A DNA stretch of 64,000 nucleotides from Porphyridium purpureum (GCA_008690995.1 VRMN01000006.1:134501-198500); one strand, 5' to 3'; counted from the first letter of the stretch, positions 8,316 through 18,927 are shown. Notes: generated by a model from the letters alone, not told the origin. Translations and numbers: made by a program.

Positions 8316-11300
8316 ATGGCCTCTATGACGTATGGGGCTGAGCAGCCACCCGCGCCGCAGGCTTCATCCTCATTACGGTCCCAGGACGGGGCCGCGATGC
8401 TTGAAGTGGAACAACAGGGTGAAAATGGCATGCAGGACGCACTTGTCAGGCAGGTAGAGTGGTACCTTGGCCGCGAGAATCTGAGTAGAGACTACTTTTT
8501 GATGCAGCAGATGCGAGAAGACTTTTTCGTGAAATTGGAAATCCTGGCAAATTTTCCCAAGATGAAGCGCATGTACGCCGAGGTAAATGCGGCTTACTTG
8601 GCACAGGCAATCAGACACCGCTCGTCGAACCTGGAACTGGACGAAACGGAAACGCTGGTGCGACCGACGTTCGTCTTGTCAGAGAAGCGGCGATCGAGCA
8701 TTATTCTGCGTGATGTGCCCGCCGGAACGAGTGCGGCTGACATTGAGGCACTATTTGCCACAAACCAGTCGCTCCCGGTCCCTGAATCGATCCGCCCAGA
8801 CGTGGGTGACACATGGTTTGTCACATACGATTCGTACGAGAAGGCCAGGAACGGGTTGGACAGCATCAAGAACTTGTCCATCCATGGCGCGCCCGTGAAG
8901 GCGCGGTTGAAGACCGAAACGATTGTGCGATCGCTGGCGCAGGCGTCGGGACCGGGAATGCCTCAGCAACAGCTGCAACCACCTCTTGTCGCCGGTGGAA
9001 TGATGGGGATGATGCCGGGAATGCCTGGCAGCCATACAATGGGCGCTCACCAGGGCGTGCCGATGCCGCAGCAGCAAATGCCGATGTCTTTTATGGGGCC
9101 TCCACCAATGGGTGCAGGACCACCGCCGATGGGCTTTCCAATTGGGTACGGCTTCCCGCCACCACCTGCCGGGTTCCGCGGCCCTCCCGGCGCGAACCCA
9201 GGTGCTTATCGAGGCGCCCCCTCTCCGAATTATTATGGGATGAATCCGCCCCCGTTTGGAGCGCATCCGAATCAGCCTGGTGGCTTTGACCCTGCGGCGA
9301 TGTCCGGTATGATGGCCGCCGCGCCAGGAATGACGGGGATACCTCCCCACAACCCGCACCAGGTGGTGATGACGCACGGCGGTGGCCCCGGAGGTGGATA
9401 TGTTCAACATCATAGTAACTCGCCTGGTGTCGGGAGCGGAGCCGCAACAACGGCGCACCGTGGCGGTGGGCGAGGTGGTGGTGGCAACAGTGGCGGTGGC
9501 AAGGGCGGCCGCGGGGGTATCACAAGTGTGAATCAGCGCCAGTTTGCGACTGGTGCTGGCGGACCTCTCATGGCTGGTGGTGCTCAACAGGGCGCTCACA
9601 ATCCTCCTGGTGTGGTACCACAGCAAGGACCAAACGCTCTGGCAGGCGTTTTACCAGGCGCACAACAGCAGCTGGCGACGCCTCAGCAGCAGCAAGGCCA
9701 ATATAGGCAGCCGGGGCAGTCCTCCGTAGGCCAAGACCAGCTTGGAGCATCTGGCGCGCAGGCAACCTCGTCTGCAGAGGCTGTATCCAACAAGGATATC
9801 AGTGGAGCAGGTGCATCGCAGTCCTCGTCCATAGCGCCAACGTCATCGGCGGGGATCGTTGTAGGCGCAGGTAGTGTGTCTGTTACGTCTTCTGCGATGG
9901 GCTCTGCACCTGCATCAAGCACGCCTACTGCTGGGCCTCGCAACGGGCAACCCAACCCGTACACGGGAGCGAATGGCTTTCAGTTGAGCAATCTTGGTGC
10001 CCAAGCAAACCGTGGCGGAGGTGATGGCGGGTATACTAAGAACGAGTATGGCGCGTGGACCTCACACGGTAACGCAAGAGGGGGCCGGTACGACAAGAGT
10101 GGCGGAAACAACAGCCATAATGCGAATAACAACGGAAACGCGTCAGGGGGCGGCTCTGCGGGAGGCTCCAACTCTGGCGGCAACACGCACTCGAAGAAGG
10201 GTAAGAAGGGTGGTGCGAAAAAGGATGCGAGCGGAGAGTACAGCAGCGAGCGAGGCGGAAACAGTGATGGGTATGGTCACGGCCATGGTCATCGCAGAAA
10301 AGGGGAAACGGGTGGAAAAGGCGGTATCGGCAACGCCCCACAGGTAGTGCCCCCGCAAAAGCAGGAGGTGAACATTTTGAACCAAAACTTCCCGCCTTTG
10401 GCTGGGAAGGACGGGGTTTCGACGGTTTCCGCAGAAGCGGTCACTCAGCAGTTGGCAGACGAAAAGGCGTCGAAGGACAAAGCCTCATGGGCTGAAAAGT
10501 CAGCTGCGATCCCTCCGACTTCACCTGTACCTGTTTCGTTCATCTCTGCGTCAGACGAACCACCGAAGCGCCAACAGAGTTTGGAAAAGAAGATGAGCAG
10601 TGCGAAATCAGGCAGTGGCGAGCCGGCATCAGATAAGTCGAAGGTCTTGCCTGCAGCAGCCTCCACCTCTGTGACCGCCGCGAGTGCTGAGGAGTCGTCC
10701 GTCAAAGTTGCGCCGCGATCAGCGCCTCTAGCAAACGACCAGACGGGGCAGCAGCCGCAGCCAAAACTACAGACTCCCTCAGTCGGGGCCGGTGGTACGG
10801 AGAGCCCGCAGCCAGCAGGGGCTGGTTCTGCGAGCGTGGGTGCCTCTCCTTCAACACCAGGGCGAAAAGGCGACGCACTGTCTTCTGCTGCCAGTGTCGA
10901 TGATGGTCAGGCAGTTGCGCAAGCGGCGGGCAATTCTGGACGGTCCTATGCCGCTATTTTGCGAGCCGCCAAGAAACCAGTCGTGGAACTTTCAAACGGC
11001 CCGCTACCAGGTGCAGCCGCGAGCACGGCGTTGTCTCCGGCTTCGACAGGGCCACCGTCTCTCTCCGTCAAGAATTTGGGCAATAGCAGTAATAACTTGT
11101 CAGTGTCCATTGCCGAAAGTGCTGGGACGAAAGAAGGCAAAGCTGCGAGTGGAGACGCTCCCAAAGCTGCGGCGGCTAGCTCTTCCGTGAACACTGTAGC
11201 AGAGGCAGGCAGCAACTCACCTGCCGCAAATTCTGGAGAAGCTGCACCGCGCGCCGGGGGGGCTGGCGTGGGATCTCCTGGCGAAGGCAGCGGTGGTAGC

Positions 11301-11543
11301 GTCAGCAAAAATGGTGAAAGCGTTGCGGCAGCTGCTGGCGGGGAAGCGACTCACAGTGGACGCAACGGTGAGCAGGCGAAAGGCGCCACAGCGCTGGCAG
11401 GCTCAGCGGCGACATCGTCGAATCCGGGAAGCAACAACGGTGCCGGATCTGGGTCGCGTCCCGTGAGTGTGTGGGCGAATAAGCCAAAAAGTGTGTTGGA
11501 GAAGCCGAAGCCGGCACAGACAGGAATCTCAGGTTCAACGTGA
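8316..11543 (+). CDS. La-related RNA-binding protein (LARP4-like)
   Basis: 1075 residues from ATG 8316, which has a good Kozak context. Residues about 40-110 form a La motif (RQVEWYLGRENLSRDYFLM), followed by an RRM-like fold at about 125-205 beginning RRSSIILRDVPAG and containing DTWFVTYDS. The La motif plus adjacent RRM of this type is closest to LARP4/5, cytoplasmic factors that bind mRNA poly(A) and poly(A)-binding protein and stabilise mRNA. The remaining 850 residues are low complexity: Pro/Met/Gly-rich, Gln-rich, Asn/Gly-rich and Ser/Ala-rich blocks, with a conserved-looking NQNFPPLAG island. I see no canonical PAM2 motif. LARP1 or LARP6 membership cannot be excluded without an alignment. 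Confidence 0.85.
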   Translation: MASMTYGAEQPPAPQASSSLRSQDGAAMLEVEQQGENGMQDALVRQVEWYLGRENLSRDYFLMQQMREDFFVKLEILANFPKMKRMYAEVNAAYLAQAIRHRSSNLELDETETLVRPTFVLSEKRRSSIILRDVPAGTSAADIEALFATNQSLPVPESIRPDVGDTWFVTYDSYEKARNGLDSIKNLSIHGAPVKARLKTETIVRSLAQASGPGMPQQQLQPPLVAGGMMGMMPGMPGSHTMGAHQGVPMPQQQMPMSFMGPPPMGAGPPPMGFPIGYGFPPPPAGFRGPPGANPGAYRGAPSPNYYGMNPPPFGAHPNQPGGFDPAAMSGMMAAAPGMTGIPPHNPHQVVMTHGGGPGGGYVQHHSNSPGVGSGAATTAHRGGGRGGGGNSGGGKGGRGGITSVNQRQFATGAGGPLMAGGAQQGAHNPPGVVPQQGPNALAGVLPGAQQQLATPQQQQGQYRQPGQSSVGQDQLGASGAQATSSAEAVSNKDISGAGASQSSSIAPTSSAGIVVGAGSVSVTSSAMGSAPASSTPTAGPRNGQPNPYTGANGFQLSNLGAQANRGGGDGGYTKNEYGAWTSHGNARGGRYDKSGGNNSHNANNNGNASGGGSAGGSNSGGNTHSKKGKKGGAKKDASGEYSSERGGNSDGYGHGHGHRRKGETGGKGGIGNAPQVVPPQKQEVNILNQNFPPLAGKDGVSTVSAEAVTQQLADEKASKDKASWAEKSAAIPPTSPVPVSFISASDEPPKRQQSLEKKMSSAKSGSGEPASDKSKVLPAAASTSVTAASAEESSVKVAPRSAPLANDQTGQQPQPKLQTPSVGAGGTESPQPAGAGSASVGASPSTPGRKGDALSSAASVDDGQAVAQAAGNSGRSYAAILRAAKKPVVELSNGPLPGAAASTALSPASTGPPSLSVKNLGNSSNNLSVSIAESAGTKEGKAASGDAPKAAAASSSVNTVAEAGSNSPAANSGEAAPRAGGAGVGSPGEGSGGSVSKNGESVAAAAGGEATHSGRNGEQAKGATALAGSAATSSNPGSNNGAGSGSRPVSVWANKPKSVLEKPKPAQTGISGST

Positions 11544-12187
11544 GATCATGGAATGAGCCCGTAAAGAAATCACAAGAAATGTGTGATTCGCAATGTCATA
11601 CAAGACGACTGCGCATGATGAATACGCAGCGAGATACTGCTTCTCCCTCTGCGCGGAAACATAGTTCGGGGCGCGGAGACGTAGTATAGTGATGTCTCCC
11701 TTTTTGGATCAGCGCAGGATTCGCATTGCTCGCACAGTCGCGACAGCATGATGGAAAAGGTTCTTGCGCTCAAGGAAAAAAAAGAAAAAAAGAGGAAAGA
11801 TATAGAGCGAGAAAGAGAGACAGACAGACAGATTGGCAGATACAGAGACACATACACTCACACACGCACCGAGGGAGCAGACTGGGAGGACGTTGGACAG
11901 GTTGCTGAAAACTCACGACATGTAGAAAAAGGATGCGGTCTCCTGAGAGGCACGCTCTAGCGAATCATTCGGAAAGTTCCCGCTCGACGCTCACCAATTT
12001 ATTCTACTTTCGATTCTTTGGGTGCGTCAGTGTTTAGGAGCTAGAACTCGACGGTGGAGCAGGGACATCGTACCCGCCAAGCCCTGTATCCGCACGCTGA
12101 ATATCAGTGTGTGCCGCGGCGCGGTCGTGTCCTACAAAAATAAATCGAACTGGGCTAGGTTCCTGAATATCGATCGAACACGAATGT
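11544..12187. other. Convergent intergenic region, LARP / CNOT10
   Basis: About 640 bases of 3' flanking DNA. It has an A/GA-rich stretch near 11775-11850 with GACAGACAGACAG and CACACAC runs. No gene is apparent. Confidence 0.5.
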
Positions 12188-14668
12188 TTAATTGCCAGCT
12201 TCCACTGCTCGAGCGTGCAGCAAGTTACGAGCCTCATCGACACGACCCAAACGAAGCTGCAAGTACGCCTGCAAGGCAACGAGTTCAAGAGGGGCCTTGT
12301 GAGCCAAACCGATTCCGGCAGCGGCGACACCTGCGGCGCTCAAGTCCACCCCGGAGCCAACCGAACTGCCCGGACTGCCATCAGCCTTCAGCAAGAAAAC
12401 CTCCGCCTGGCCAAGTAATTGCCATGCCGCATTCAGCTGATCTTGTTGCACGAGGCAAATGCTCGCGTTGATGAGCACAGCGACGCGCACATCGACGTCC
12501 AGTGTACCTAGACCCAGGCTTCGCGTTGCATCTTTGTGGTGGGAAATGTACATGTCCTCGAGCGGTAAATATTTGAGAGCTTGCTCAGGCTCCTGCAATC
12601 CGCAGTGCGCTTCCGCTGCATACATGTTGAGCAAGAGCAGTTGTTCGCGGGTGCAAACTAATCCGTCGTCCAGGTTCATGGTCAGGCATCGCTTCAACGC
12701 ATTGAGCGACGAGGCAAATTGGCTGCGGCACAGGTCTACGTAGCCCACGAGCAAGTTTGCTGCGAACTGCAGCTTCTCCAACTGTTCCTTTTCGGCCACA
12801 GGAGCAAAGCTCGACTTGAAGAGCGCATCCGACGACTCCTCAGCGTTGGTCGAGTTGGTCGTGTTACTGATTAGTACAGGGAGCTCAATAGTGTGTCTCT
12901 CGAGCAGGGACATGCACGCGTGCAAAGCGGTTAGAGCCAAATCCAGAAGGTGGCTTTGGCTAGCTCGCTGCTCTGTTGTTTGACAAGCGTCCTGCGACTC
13001 AACAGACATCCCGACCATCATCCGCCTGTAAGGACCAAAACCAACGAGCTTCACGGATAATGAGTCATAATGAGCATGACCTGAAGAACGCGAAGCGTGC
13101 ATGTGGACGGCACATTCCGCGAGACGATACCAGAACCACGGCGACCTTGTGCCTAGAAAGTTGGACGCGACCGAAAAGGCGTCCAACGCAGGCTCAAACT
13201 TTTTCTCGCGCATCCACTGGAGAGCCAAATTATTGGACGCATATGCAATATTTTCGCGAACCGGAAGCACCACTGACTGTCCGCTGCGCATACTTTTGCG
13301 CGCATTGAGCAAGCTTTTCAAGCACATGGTGAAGTAAGATGACGCAAGCGCATATTTTTGGAGCCGAACATGCACAATGCCAATGTTGTTCAGCAGAATT
13401 GCCTTGAAGTTTTGAACATGCGCCACGTCCGTGCCGACAATCTGGTAGTCTTGTCGACATGACTCGGCCGCAGACACAAGCATTTTCAGCGCCTTGGGTC
13501 CGTTGCGCTCGGCGCTCGCCTTGAGCATCAAAGCCGCTGAGAGAGAGAACTGGCGCAATGGCGGCTCGAGATCTTCTGCGGCAATACTCATCGCCAGTTT
13601 GACCTCTTTCCGGAAACGCTTCATCAGACTGGTGTCTGTTGAGCTCTTGATAGACTTTGTGAACGCATTAGTGAACTCCAGCTGCGCTAAGCGCGCGCGA
13701 AAAATGTGCAACCAGAAGCGGATTTGCGCCATGTTTGTGCAGGGAAAAGAGCGCGTCCTTTGCATCAAGAAGGTAGGTATCACCTCAGGCAAAGAGTTTA
13801 GCACCTCGCTGTCTTTATCAGCCGACTCTGCAGCCCCTGCACCTGCACTTTTTTTGAGCTCGTCCAGCACTTCCTCCATATGCCGGATCGCGCGCAAGAC
13901 CAGGCCGATTTCGATGCACGACCCCATGCGCGAGCTTCTGAGAAACATTGACGCGCTCGAGATGGCAACTCGTACCGAGAGCCATGTTGGATACGCTCCT
14001 AAATGTGCCAAAAGGTACGACAAGAACCCCCAGCTTAAGTCAACAAGCGGCTGGTCGTTTTTCTCCTGCAATTCACACACAGCGTTGTACATACCACAGC
14101 TCCGCAGCGCCACGAAAAGTATTGATAAGGTGTCTTCCGAAATGACTATGCCCGACGGCTCTTCGTTGTCAACCGTCTGCTGCGACCCCTCCTCTCCATC
14201 GGAGCCACGCCAATGCTGTGAGGAATAACTCAAATTGCTGACGATGCTATACATTCTGTCGTAGAGTGGCACCGCACCGGCGCGCCGAATGTAACACTCA
14301 CAGGCGCCGATATTTGACAGGATTATGGGATACAGTCCGAGCGCTGCAAACGACACGGTCGCTTCGTCGGGGCCCGCGGTGCCTGTTCGCGCCACACCGC
14401 CCCCGTTGTTCCGTGAGCTGCGTGCTACCGCCTCGAGCTTGGCCAAGTCTCTCTCGAGCTGCTCACCCATCAAGTCGAACGTGATCTTCTCCGTCACGCC
14501 TCGCGCCCGAAGCTGGTGCTTTGTAAGCTCGTTGCTCGCATCCTGCAGCAAGTCGACCGACTGCTCAAAGTCACCAGCGACGAACGCGTCCTGTGCGCGC
14601 GCGAGCATACCTCGCACACCGCCAAGCGAGTCAGATGCATCCCCTGCCTCGCTCACACCGCCGTCCAT
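12188..14668 (-). CDS. CNOT10: CCR4-NOT complex subunit 10 (CNOT10), TPR protein
   Basis: 826 residues from ATG 14668. It is predicted to be all helical with TPR-like repeats. Diagnostic stretches are LLNNIGIVHVRLQKYALASSYF (family: NNxGxxHxxLxKYxxAxxYF), then NNLALQWMREKKFEPALDAF, and SPWFWYRLAECAVHMH, which matches the RLWLRLAECC block of CNOT10. The C-terminal TPRs include LLLNMYAAEAHCGLQEPEQA. In other eukaryotes CNOT10 docks with CNOT11 on the N-terminus of CNOT1 in the mRNA deadenylase complex. The start was moved from an upstream GTG to the first ATG (MDGGVSEAGDASDSLGG). Confidence is good for the family and moderate for the exact N-terminus. Confidence 0.85.
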   Translation of the reverse strand: MDGGVSEAGDASDSLGGVRGMLARAQDAFVAGDFEQSVDLLQDASNELTKHQLRARGVTEKITFDLMGEQLERDLAKLEAVARSSRNNGGGVARTGTAGPDEATVSFAALGLYPIILSNIGACECYIRRAGAVPLYDRMYSIVSNLSYSSQHWRGSDGEEGSQQTVDNEEPSGIVISEDTLSILFVALRSCGMYNAVCELQEKNDQPLVDLSWGFLSYLLAHLGAYPTWLSVRVAISSASMFLRSSRMGSCIEIGLVLRAIRHMEEVLDELKKSAGAGAAESADKDSEVLNSLPEVIPTFLMQRTRSFPCTNMAQIRFWLHIFRARLAQLEFTNAFTKSIKSSTDTSLMKRFRKEVKLAMSIAAEDLEPPLRQFSLSAALMLKASAERNGPKALKMLVSAAESCRQDYQIVGTDVAHVQNFKAILLNNIGIVHVRLQKYALASSYFTMCLKSLLNARKSMRSGQSVVLPVRENIAYASNNLALQWMREKKFEPALDAFSVASNFLGTRSPWFWYRLAECAVHMHASRSSGHAHYDSLSVKLVGFGPYRRMMVGMSVESQDACQTTEQRASQSHLLDLALTALHACMSLLERHTIELPVLISNTTNSTNAEESSDALFKSSFAPVAEKEQLEKLQFAANLLVGYVDLCRSQFASSLNALKRCLTMNLDDGLVCTREQLLLLNMYAAEAHCGLQEPEQALKYLPLEDMYISHHKDATRSLGLGTLDVDVRVAVLINASICLVQQDQLNAAWQLLGQAEVFLLKADGSPGSSVGSGVDLSAAGVAAAGIGLAHKAPLELVALQAYLQLRLGRVDEARNLLHARAVEAGN

Positions 14669-14851
14669 CGCCACCTGCGTGGCTTTGCCGGTCCACAAAC
14701 CGCTCTCCAACGCAGCTCTTGGCTGGTTCACAGCCTACTCCGGGCCAACGTTGGCGTTCCCGGCACGACACGCACGCTGCAACCCCTTCAAAAAACGAAA
14801 GAGAAATTGTTGACGGCGACGCCTGAGGAACGCCAAGTAGTGGTGTTCTAG

Positions 14852-15268
14852 GATCATGTGGCTCTTTGGAGCCAAGCTGGCGAGCACGAAGGCAAGTGTC
14901 CTAGAAGACAAGAAACGTGTCGCCACTGCAAGCGTGCGCACAGACATGAAGTGTTCAGGACCACCCGGGCGCCCCGGGAGAATGAGGGGAAAATGAGGAG
15001 TGTTCTCGTCATCAAATCGCTAGACGCCGTCGAGACAGGAAACGTCATAAAGTCTGTGGTTGCCGAAAGGAACAGGCTCGCCAGCTTTGGTCTCGAGCTG
15101 GTAAAGCGAACAGGTGCCAAGTACAAGAAGGTACTCGCCGTGGCTTCGACCGACCTCGATTTGGAGTTCTGGGCACACGAGCAGCTGGCCAGGCACCTGC
15201 TCGCCTACCTTGATTTAATGCGGCTTGTCTCATTCGAGACCTCTCAAGTAGTCAAGAGGATAGACTAG
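14852..15268 (+). CDS. Hypothetical small ORF(s), possible 5' exon of a spliced gene
   Basis: Two overlapping frames look protein-like. One starts at ATG 14855 (MWLFGAKLASTKASVLEDKK) and closes after about 46 codons. The other is open to 15268 and reads MRSVLVIKSLDAVETGNVIK, then a helical stretch (LEFWAHEQLARHLLAYLDLM) ending VVKRID. A frame switch between them, together with a zinc-ribbon frame downstream that lacks a start, suggests an intron-containing gene whose exons I could not resolve. The family is not recognised. Confidence 0.35.
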   Translation, partial: DHVALWSQAGEHEGKCPRRQETCRHCKRAHRHEVFRTTRAPRENEGKMRSVLVIKSLDAVETGNVIKSVVAERNRLASFGLELVKRTGAKYKKVLAVASTDLDLEFWAHEQLARHLLAYLDLMRLVSFETSQVVKRID

Positions 15269-15347
15269 AAATCGTGTTCCATACTCACCGGGCCGATGCT
15301 GACGCAACGCCTGATCTCCAAGGCACGTCGGACTGGTTCGACAGTAA

Positions 15348-15680
15348 CCCATATCCACGGGAGCTGCAGCCACCACGCCGTGCAGCTACTGCGGCAATCT
15401 TACGCAGAGCCCCGCCCGAGCCAAAGTCTACAAGTGCATGGTGTGCGGGACAATCAGGGATGGCAACACCACCGGGGCGCAGATCATTTGTCCGTGCTTA
15501 TCCGAAGCGCGGCGCGTGTTGGTGTGTCGCTGTGGGGACCGCCACCCCCTCTGCAGCTTGAACGCGAAGATGAAGGCGGCGACAGCAGGAATATTCGCGG
15601 CGGGTCTACAGAGAGGGAAGAGGAGAGCTGTTACACGGAAGACCACAACGTATGGTTACCCACCATCTCGTTCAGCTTGA
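15348..15680 (+). CDS. Zinc-ribbon-like ORF, probable 3' exon of an unresolved gene
   Basis: The frame opens after a TAA at 15345 and ends at a stop near 15680. It encodes PCSYCGNLTQSPARAKVYKC, then MVCGT, CPC, LVCRCGDRH and PLC, a series of CxxC/CxC pairs spaced like treble-clef or ribbon zinc sites. The first ATG (15438) would cut off the first CxxC pair, so the natural protein probably begins in an upstream exon. Candidate 3' splice AGs lie at 15363 and 15369. No family is recognised. Confidence 0.4.
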   Translation, partial: PISTGAAATTPCSYCGNLTQSPARAKVYKCMVCGTIRDGNTTGAQIICPCLSEARRVLVCRCGDRHPLCSLNAKMKAATAGIFAAGLQRGKRRAVTRKTTTYGYPPSRSA

Positions 15681-15841
15681 TGACTCCATTTGAGTGTCTC
15701 GAGCTGTTCTTTTCGGTACCCAAATCGAAAGCTCAAAGTATGCGCCATTTACGGTGGTCATTTTAGAACTTTGTGGTGACGGCTTGGCGGCCTGTGGTTT
15801 GGGGGCGGAAGAAGAAGGGGGTGAAAGGGAGGAAGGGGAGC

Positions 15842-18463
15842 ATGAAGCGATCTGGAGCGCCGTCGGTGCTGGGAGCGCGCGGGAAGGAGAATGCATTGCC
15901 CATGCATACTCATGCCGCAGTGCGGCCGCTGGAACGGGTAGGAGAGGGTGCGGCCGCGACGATTCGGCGGGCGCAGACTGGGGCTTTGTTGCATCCGAGA
16001 AGCGTGGATGGAGCAGGTGTCAAGGCGAAAGATGAGCCTCGTGGCGTCGAGGTGCGCCGCGGAGCGCACGGAGAAAGAGTCGTGTGGGCGGTGCTGTATA
16101 CAAAGCGGAGCGCAAAGAAAAGCAAGGTGTATGCGGACGGCGTGCTGGTGCTGGAGGATGATCGCAAATTGTGCTTGATGAGCGACGATGGAAAGCTCGT
16201 GTCGACGCTCAAGCTGAATGTACCGCTGGGCGGCCTCGTTCCGGGTAACGCGGTGGAAATGGCGTCCCATCTTGTCGAGACACAGCACATCATTCCTTTG
16301 GATGAGTACGACTCTGGCCGTGTCTTCCTCGGAAGCACAGGCGCAGCAGCGTGTTCTTCCAGTCCATTTGCCGCCTCGGATGCGGTCAGCCTGTCCAGGG
16401 TAAATACATTCAAGAGGCCCCGACTGTCGGACAAGGTGTCCCCCAAGAGCACCAGCAGCGCAAAGCCACCAACTCCGATCTGTAATCCCCAGCACCCGGA
16501 CGCCGTATTGCTCGTTGCGGCGCCAATCCCCGGTCAGACCGTCGACGTGCTGGTGGAGCCGTTCTTGGGTAAAATCTTGCGCCCGCATCAGAAAGAAGGC
16601 GTCAAGTTTTTGTACGAGACGGTAGCGGGCTTGCGAACAAAGGGCGCTTACGGATCGATGCTGTGCGATGAGATGGGGCTTGGGAAAACGCTGCAGGTAC
16701 TCGCGACCATTCACACATGTCTTCGGCAGAGCTCGCAGCCAGGCGTGCCTCTTATCCAGCGCGCGGTGGTCGTGTGTCCTTCCAGCCTTGTGGGCAACTG
16801 GGAAGCCGAAGTCAGCAAATGGATCGGAAACGAGCGCCTGCGTTGCATCGTTGTCCAGAGCGTTTCGCCAAAGGAAGCTGAACGCATGTTTATCGAGTTT
16901 GGTGTTCAGAGAACCTCTCGCGTCCTCATCACTTCGTACGATGTTTTGAGGCGGCACGTGGACAAGATCAAGCCGGAGGCTATGAAACAGAGTTTGGTGG
17001 TTTTTGACGAAGGCCACCGTTTGAAATCGGGTTCAAATGTAACATTTGATGCGCTCATGAAGCTTCCGTGCAAGCGGCGCATTTTGCTGACGGGCACGCC
17101 CGTGCAAAACAATCTGGAGGAATTCTGGGCGCTCAGCGACTTTGTCGTGCCTGGCGTGCTTGGCAGCATTGCCACCTTTCGGCAGGTGTACTTGAATCCA
17201 ATCGTTCGCGCCTCGGAGCATGGCGCGTCCGAGCAAGAGAAAGAGCTGGCAGAGACTCGCCGAGCCGAGCTCAGACGCATCACCGACAGCTTCGTTTTAC
17301 GTCGCACAAGCGCCGTGCTGTCGAAACACCTCCCACCGAAGACTGAGCTTTACGTCTTCTGTGCACTTTCAGAAACACAGCGAAACGCCTACAATGAGCT
17401 CGCCGCCATGATGCGCAAAAAGTGCGGGAGCAAAGGCAACTCAAGTCGGAAGAACGGAACGATTGGCGATGCATTCCGTACCATTTCGCAGCTTCGCAAG
17501 ATCTGTTGTCATCCAGATTTGATGACAGAGGATGGCGACACCTCCACCGCGAATAAGGAAGATCTCTGTCCTGGGCAACCGGAGCTGCTAGATTGGACAC
17601 GATCCGGAAAGCTGACATTTTTGAAGCGCTTCTTGGAGCAGTGGGATGCACACTGCCATTCAGACAGCAAGCATCACGAGAAGATGGTGATTGTGTCGAA
17701 TTGGGTGACGGTTTTGCACGTCATCGAGCGTAAACTGGAAGAAATGGGAATCTCGTGCGACCGACTGGACGGTGCCACGCCCGCAGACGCCCGGATGCCG
17801 ATGGTCAAAGCCTTCAATCAGCCGAATGGTGTACGTGTGCTGCTCATATCAAGTAAGGCTGGCGGTGTTGGGCTTAATTTAATTGGCGCGTCACGCATCA
17901 TCCTGTTTGATCCCGACTGGAACCCGGCAACAGATCTGCAGGCTATGAGCCGCGTGTGGCGGGATGGACAGACGAAGCACGTGCGTATCTACCGCCTTTT
18001 TGCATCCTGCACAATTGAGGAGAAGATTCTGCAGCGGCAGCTTTTCAAGCTGCAGTTCAACGTTGTGTCGGAGGAGACCCCGAATCAGAGCGCGCAGTCC
18101 GACCAAGCAGGAGCCAAAATGTCTGTGGCAGAGATGAAGAAGATTTTTCAGAACATCCCGACAGACGAAAATGGCCCGGTATCCGAAACGGCCGAACTTG
18201 TACTCGGGCAGGACGAGAGTGAGTCCAAGCTTCTGCGGGCTGTCCAAATGGAGTACGGTCGCATTGAAGCAGCCCAGAAGCTGAACAAGGCTAACACCAG
18301 CGGGAGTGACCATCGGGAACCGAGTGACAATGATGCAGGTGATCGCGATGCGATCGCTGAAAGAAGTGATCCTGTGCTCGAGGCAGTCTTCAAGCTACGT
18401 GCCGTGGAAGGCTGTCTGGACATGCAGAGTGTTCCCTTTGTCTTCGAGCTGGCGTATCCCTAA
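15842..18463 (+). CDS. RAD54B: RAD54B/Rdh54-type SNF2 DNA translocase
   Basis: 873 residues from ATG 15842. An N-terminal domain with RVVWAVLYTKRSAKKSK, then DGVLVLED, matches the RAD54B/Rdh54 N-terminal region. The SNF2 helicase core follows: ILRPHQKEGVKFLYE, Walker A DEMGLGKTLQ (about residue 276), Walker B as DEGH (about residue 388) in VVFDEGHRLKSG, LLTGTPVQNNLEEFWAL (motif III), and C-terminal motifs SSKAGGVGLNLIGA and QAMSRVWRDGQ. The family remodels Rad51 filaments on DNA during homologous recombination. The long open frame starts at GTG 15773, but the ATG in GAGCATGAAG is preferred. RAD54 itself is the alternative; the N-terminal domain favours RAD54B. Confidence 0.9.
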   Translation: MKRSGAPSVLGARGKENALPMHTHAAVRPLERVGEGAAATIRRAQTGALLHPRSVDGAGVKAKDEPRGVEVRRGAHGERVVWAVLYTKRSAKKSKVYADGVLVLEDDRKLCLMSDDGKLVSTLKLNVPLGGLVPGNAVEMASHLVETQHIIPLDEYDSGRVFLGSTGAAACSSSPFAASDAVSLSRVNTFKRPRLSDKVSPKSTSSAKPPTPICNPQHPDAVLLVAAPIPGQTVDVLVEPFLGKILRPHQKEGVKFLYETVAGLRTKGAYGSMLCDEMGLGKTLQVLATIHTCLRQSSQPGVPLIQRAVVVCPSSLVGNWEAEVSKWIGNERLRCIVVQSVSPKEAERMFIEFGVQRTSRVLITSYDVLRRHVDKIKPEAMKQSLVVFDEGHRLKSGSNVTFDALMKLPCKRRILLTGTPVQNNLEEFWALSDFVVPGVLGSIATFRQVYLNPIVRASEHGASEQEKELAETRRAELRRITDSFVLRRTSAVLSKHLPPKTELYVFCALSETQRNAYNELAAMMRKKCGSKGNSSRKNGTIGDAFRTISQLRKICCHPDLMTEDGDTSTANKEDLCPGQPELLDWTRSGKLTFLKRFLEQWDAHCHSDSKHHEKMVIVSNWVTVLHVIERKLEEMGISCDRLDGATPADARMPMVKAFNQPNGVRVLLISSKAGGVGLNLIGASRIILFDPDWNPATDLQAMSRVWRDGQTKHVRIYRLFASCTIEEKILQRQLFKLQFNVVSEETPNQSAQSDQAGAKMSVAEMKKIFQNIPTDENGPVSETAELVLGQDESESKLLRAVQMEYGRIEAAQKLNKANTSGSDHREPSDNDAGDRDAIAERSDPVLEAVFKLRAVEGCLDMQSVPFVFELAYP

Positions 18464-18927
18464 CGTCAGCTCGCGTTGACCACCCCAGAGAGTAGTAATA
18501 GGATCAAGACAGGAAGCCGAACAGCAACCAACCGTGCGACGAACCGTGTCCGTGATGGTCAGAAAGTGTCAAATTGAATGCAAGGATCTGCGGCTGGAGA
18601 TCCTATTCGCATCTGGTGCGTGCCGCGCTGTTGACCGCGATGCATGGCTTGAAATATCTTTCGCACTCGGGGTGTGTACTGGAACAAGTAGGAGCGTATG
18701 CTCGTGATGGTGTCTAAACTGCTTACAGGCGCTTTGCTGATTATGTACCAGGTAAAATCCTCCTTCTGGTGTAAAGACGCCGCCGGCACGATGCGGTGCG
18801 TGTCACAAGCGCGCCGCATCACATGCATCCTGCGCTTACCCATGTCGAGAAGGACCTAAACGCGCCGGTTCCGCCTGCCTCCTCGCGAAAGGAATCTCTT
18901 ACCGGGCAATCAGGACCGCCTTTCCGC
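18464..18927. other. Convergent intergenic region, RAD54B / SAM50
   Basis: About 460 bases of 3' flanking DNA. Short open frames on both strands have no recognisable content. Confidence 0.5.
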
